From Corynebacterium jeikeium (GTDB lineage Bacteria; Actinomycetota; Actinomycetes; Mycobacteriales; Mycobacteriaceae), in NCBI RefSeq assembly GCF_028609885.1, contig NZ_CP063195.1, positions 1,798,001 to 1,862,000 on the forward strand: 64,000 nt of DNA, read 5' to 3'. The notes under the pieces were generated by a model. It had not been told where the DNA came from. It saw nothing but the letters and a program-made list of their open reading frames with translations, and searched no databases. Made by a program: the position numbers and the translations under genes. Positions 61,691 through 64,000 of the stretch are shown here, one piece after another. Position 1 is the stretch's first letter, and each line of letters begins with the position of its first letter.

Positions 61691-62252
61691 TGAGCTCCGC
61701 CTTAAGTTCGCTTACCCGGTTAGCTACCTGCTTAGCGAGGCCTAGCTGTTGCGCCTGCCCCCACTTCTCACGCAATCGCTCAATGTCCGTCTCCTTATTG
61801 ACTGCATCGAGGAACTTCTGCTGCTTCGACGAAAGCGAGATTTCATAAGTGTAGCTATCAGGGTCTGGCTCGTTCGTTGGCAGGCAAAACGCCTGCAAGA
61901 ACAGGGTGCGAAGCGCTACGCTCATAGCCTTAGCTGTGGCCTTATCTCCCGAATCAAAAGACTCCGCCGCGACCTTGCTATCGAAGTGCGAGCCGTCAGG
62001 GCCAAACCATCGGTAGGTGACGATAAGGTCAATAGTCTTAGCAACACTGCTCCGCGTCTGCTTCTCGCCCTGCGTCGCTTCAATGTCGATCGGCACGCAG
62101 CGCAGCCCGTGGGAGCGCATAGAAGGGCCGAAAATCTGCATTACGTCATCAATGCCACGGAACTTGAAGCCTTGATGGCTGTTGCTTTGATTCTTTCCGA
62201 GGCTAGTCACGTCATTCATGACGGCCTGCATTGCTTGATGAACATCAGTCAT
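61677..62252 (-). CDS. ERF-family single-strand annealing protein
   Basis: 191 residues from ATG 62252 (MTDVHQAMQAVMNDV), with AAGGAG 8 bases upstream. Contains FKFRGIDDVMQIFGP and AKAMSVALRTLFLQAF, the ERF signature. Pairs single strands during phage recombination; partner of the exonuclease next to it. Confidence 0.9.
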   Translation of the reverse strand: MTDVHQAMQAVMNDVTSLGKNQSNSHQGFKFRGIDDVMQIFGPSMRSHGLRCVPIDIEATQGEKQTRSSVAKTIDLIVTYRWFGPDGSHFDSKVAAESFDSGDKATAKAMSVALRTLFLQAFCLPTNEPDPDSYTYEISLSSKQQKFLDAVNKETDIERLREKWGQAQQLGLAKQVANRVSELKAELNGAS

Positions 62253-63135
62253 TGTTGTGCTCCTTCTCGAATGTAAGACGCAAGCTGGGCTTCGTTTCCT
62301 TCTCAACCGTGTACTCGTCTGCCAGGTCGGCATGATCTTTGCGGAACCTCTTGGAATCGAAGGTCTTGCGCACACTCGGCTTCGTCATCGTCACCAGGCC
62401 AATGCTGGGATACTCCCAACTGCCCGGCTCGTCACCGATGGCATGCATGATCTGTGCTCGCAGCTCGTTAATCTCCGCCTCGATACCGGCTTTCATGTCG
62501 GTGAGCTTCTTGATCTGCGCGAGCTCGAAGGACACGTCCGGGCGCTCGGGGTTCTTGCCTTCGAGCCACTTGTGGGCGAAGTCCACTAGCTCTTTGATGC
62601 GCTTCTCATTGCGCCGAATGACGCAGCTGCGCACCTCGCCAGGCTTGAACTCCTCACCCTCGATTACGTACGGCTCCCAGGCGAACAGGCACTCGTCCGC
62701 ATCGGTCACATACAGCTGTACCTGCACCTGGTCGTAGTACACGGCGGGAATATCCCCGTCGCCCCAGTCACGGTGGGCGCCAACGGTCTTGATCTCGCCG
62801 ATGAGCTCCATTGGTTGCCCCTCGCGCCAGTCACGATCGACCATGTCCGGTGTTGCACCGATCAGGCCGGCATCGTCCACCCACAGGTCGTCGTTGGCCT
62901 CGAGGCTCGAGTCGATCTCTAGTCGAACATGTTTAGCGATAACCGGCTCGCGTTCCTTGCCCCACTCGGTGTATCGGTTGCCGGTGAAGTTTTGCTTGCC
63001 GGTGCGCTTTTCTTCGCGCAGCTCGCGGGCGTATTTAGGCGACCGGATCGCCCTAGCAATTTCCGTAGCCGTGATAACCTCACGGCGTTGCTCCAGCCAC
63101 TCTTCGGTGTCGAAGCTAATTAGGCGTTGCGGCAT
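62245..63135 (-). CDS. YqaJ-like viral exonuclease/recombinase
   Basis: 296 residues from ATG 63135. The active-site region has ITATEIARAI, GNRYTEWGKERE, then PDMVD and GEIKTVG (Asp/Glu-x-Lys of PD-(D/E)XK), and the YYDQVQVQLYV segment. 5'-3' exonuclease partner of ERF. Confidence 0.9.
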   Translation of the reverse strand: MPQRLISFDTEEWLEQRREVITATEIARAIRSPKYARELREEKRTGKQNFTGNRYTEWGKEREPVIAKHVRLEIDSSLEANDDLWVDDAGLIGATPDMVDRDWREGQPMELIGEIKTVGAHRDWGDGDIPAVYYDQVQVQLYVTDADECLFAWEPYVIEGEEFKPGEVRSCVIRRNEKRIKELVDFAHKWLEGKNPERPDVSFELAQIKKLTDMKAGIEAEINELRAQIMHAIGDEPGSWEYPSIGLVTMTKPSVRKTFDSKRFRKDHADLADEYTVEKETKPSLRLTFEKEHNND

Positions 63136-63416
63136 GGTGGCAACGCTCCTTTCTCTTCTATAAGGCGCCTTGCCTCGTTCTCTGCCTCGTAGATGAAATT
63201 GATGTCCAGCCCGAGGCGGGTAACGAGCTTGTCTAGCGTGGAAATAAACATTGTGTTGCGACGCGATACGGGGTTGCAGCACTCATTGAGCTGGGCTGGC
63301 GAAATCCCCGTGAGCTCCACAATCAGATCGCTGCCCAGGCGGTCGCGCTTAGCAGCTAGTGCAGCCTGTAGCCCGGACGGGATCGGCACTTGCTTAATCT
63401 CGCGCACTTTGGTCAC
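63120..63416 (-). CDS. Small XRE-like HTH protein
   Basis: 98 residues, GTG start in a GTGA overlap. HTH-like region DLIVELTGISPAQLNECCN. May regulate the early operon. Overlaps YqaJ gene by 16 bases. Confidence 0.65.
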   Translation of the reverse strand: MTKVREIKQVPIPSGLQAALAAKRDRLGSDLIVELTGISPAQLNECCNPVSRRNTMFISTLDKLVTRLGLDINFIYEAENEARRLIEEKGALPPCRNA

Positions 63417-63706
63417 CTGATCTCGTTCGCTAGTGCGTCCAGGTGATTACAGATCGCACGCTGCGACCGGGTCGCCTCCCGAACCTTCTTCCGTAGCCGG
63501 TCGGCGGCCATGCCTGGGCGCGGGTGATTCGCTCGGCTTAGCTGCTGCTGCAACTCGCGGTTACGGTCACGCAGGCGTGGAAGCCGGTGTAGTAATTCAG
63601 CCGTATAAGCAGCCAGCGGGTCGTCCGTCTTCAGCAGCTGGGAATGTGTCGCGGAAATCAGGCGATCCAGCTTCATCTCCGCGAGCTGGGTCTCTAGGTC
63701 TTTCAA
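63413..63706 (-). CDS. Small phage coiled-coil protein, unknown
   Basis: 97 residues with TTG start (63706); the longer frame overlaps the next gene. Helical, Arg/Leu/Gln-rich (LLHRLPRLRDRNRELQQQ). Not recognised; start uncertain. Confidence 0.55.
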   Translation of the reverse strand: MKDLETQLAEMKLDRLISATHSQLLKTDDPLAAYTAELLHRLPRLRDRNRELQQQLSRANHPRPGMAADRLRKKVREATRSQRAICNHLDALANEIR

Positions 63707-63717
63707 TGGTGGTCTTT

Positions 63718-63837
63718 CTAGGTCAGCAGGATTACGCAGATCAGGATCACGCCCATGCCCACGGCAAAACCGAGGGAGAACCAAAACGGCGGGGGTGGGG
63801 TCGAATCGTCGTGGTCATACGGGTCAATCAGGGGCAT
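63718..63837 (-). CDS. Small membrane protein (39 aa)
   Basis: Begins MPLIDPYDHDDSTPPPP; one membrane helix at 18-38. ATG overlaps the stop of the gene at 63837 (TAATG). Not recognised. Confidence 0.58.
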   Translation of the reverse strand: MPLIDPYDHDDSTPPPPFWFSLGFAVGMGVILICVILLT

Positions 63838-63992
63838 TAGACCAACAACTTTCCGAGATGCCAGGCGATCAGCAGGATCGTGCCCGCGAACGCGATAGCA
63901 GCCAAAGATGCTGCGATCATGTCGAACAAGGTCACCCTCTGCTCATCATTGAGCTGGTAGGGAACCGCGTCATCGACGTAATCATCGTCCAT
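63837..63992 (-). CDS. Small membrane protein, possibly partial (51 aa)
   Basis: MDDDYVDDAVPYQLNDEQ, then one membrane helix (AASLAAIAFAGTILLIAWHL). GGAG directly before the ATG is too close, and the frame is open to the window end, so the true start may lie beyond 64000. Confidence 0.55.
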   Translation of the reverse strand: MDDDYVDDAVPYQLNDEQRVTLFDMIAASLAAIAFAGTILLIAWHLGKLLV

Positions 63993-64000
63993 CTCCAGCC

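Larger units (their letters stand above)
27926..64000 (-). mobile_element. Prophage of siphovirus type, running off the right edge
   Basis: About 36 kb with continuous phage genes: recombination/replication, terminase, portal, protease, capsid, tail, tape measure, fibres and lysis, in the canonical order and with 1-20 base overlaps. Nearly all point left. Lengths and families (TerL Walker motifs, HK97-fold capsid, 2145-residue tape measure) are those of a long-tailed actinophage. Genes look intact, with no frameshift apart from the likely programmed one at 45440, so it may be inducible. Integrase, repressor and right attachment site are not seen. The left limit is taken at the terminator; the att core may lie up to 180 bases further left. 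Confidence 0.93.

Overview
The window looks like the chromosome of a Corynebacterium (high-GC actinobacterium). The evidence is a MazG-mfd pair, tRNA-Gln, glmU-prs-rplY, two tandem peptidyl-tRNA hydrolase genes, an MmpL-type exporter, a Lys-tailed PPK2 and a GT87 polyprenyl-phosphate-dependent mannosyltransferase. These fit a mycolate/arabinogalactan cell envelope; the species cannot be named from sequence reading alone. About 27.7 kb is ordinary host sequence and about 36 kb is a prophage that runs off the right edge.

Host part (1-27742). Metal-ABC transporter end; convergent mazG and mfd; tRNA-Gln(UUG) and an MFS permease; glmU, prs and rplY, the last with a leader holding an intrinsic terminator; pth x2; a large OafA/OatA-like acyltransferase with SGNH domain; prfC. 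An MMPL exporter follows, with a 50-bp palindrome immediately before its start codon and a TetR gene after it. Then a second TetR gene with its own upstream palindromes, pnuC, an enoyl-CoA hydratase/HIBYL-CoA hydrolase-like gene, ppk2, a GT87 mannosyltransferase, sdaA and a small ABM-domain monooxygenase.

Prophage (about 27.9 kb to beyond 64 kb). Nearly all genes are on the minus strand, so the phage reads from right to left. First come small membrane/HTH genes and a recombination-replication module (YqaJ exonuclease, ERF annealing protein, HNH, replisome-organiser-like protein, SSB, RusA) and a run of small unknown genes. A three-gene island on the plus strand (55.6-56.2 kb) interrupts this. 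Then HTH protein, HNH, small and large terminase, portal, ClpP-like protease/scaffold, decoration protein, HK97-fold capsid, connectors, major tail protein, two chaperones, a 2145-residue tape measure protein, distal tail, minor tail proteins, collagen-like fibre, Gly-rich fibre, a CBM-like protein, a two-domain endolysin (M23 + GH25), holin-like genes and a strong terminator next to the host DNA. This is a siphovirus layout. Integrase and immunity genes are not in the window.

Most notable points: (1) the major tail protein gene ends in a G-run slippery site followed, 6 nt later, by a strong two-part stem-loop, and the -1 frame is open for 37 more codons, a convincing unlabelled programmed frameshift; the two tail chaperones, where a frameshift is normally found, instead show a TAGTG stop-start overlap; (2) a 32-residue membrane peptide on the opposite strand is bracketed by a 5'-end hairpin and a long 3' hairpin, resembling type I toxin genes; (3) an HNH homing-type gene inside the tail operon has its own TATAAT box and terminators on both sides; (4) a tRNA-like acceptor/T-arm minihelix sits just before a strong terminator in the tail operon; (5) an in-frame internal start makes a nested scaffold in the protease gene.
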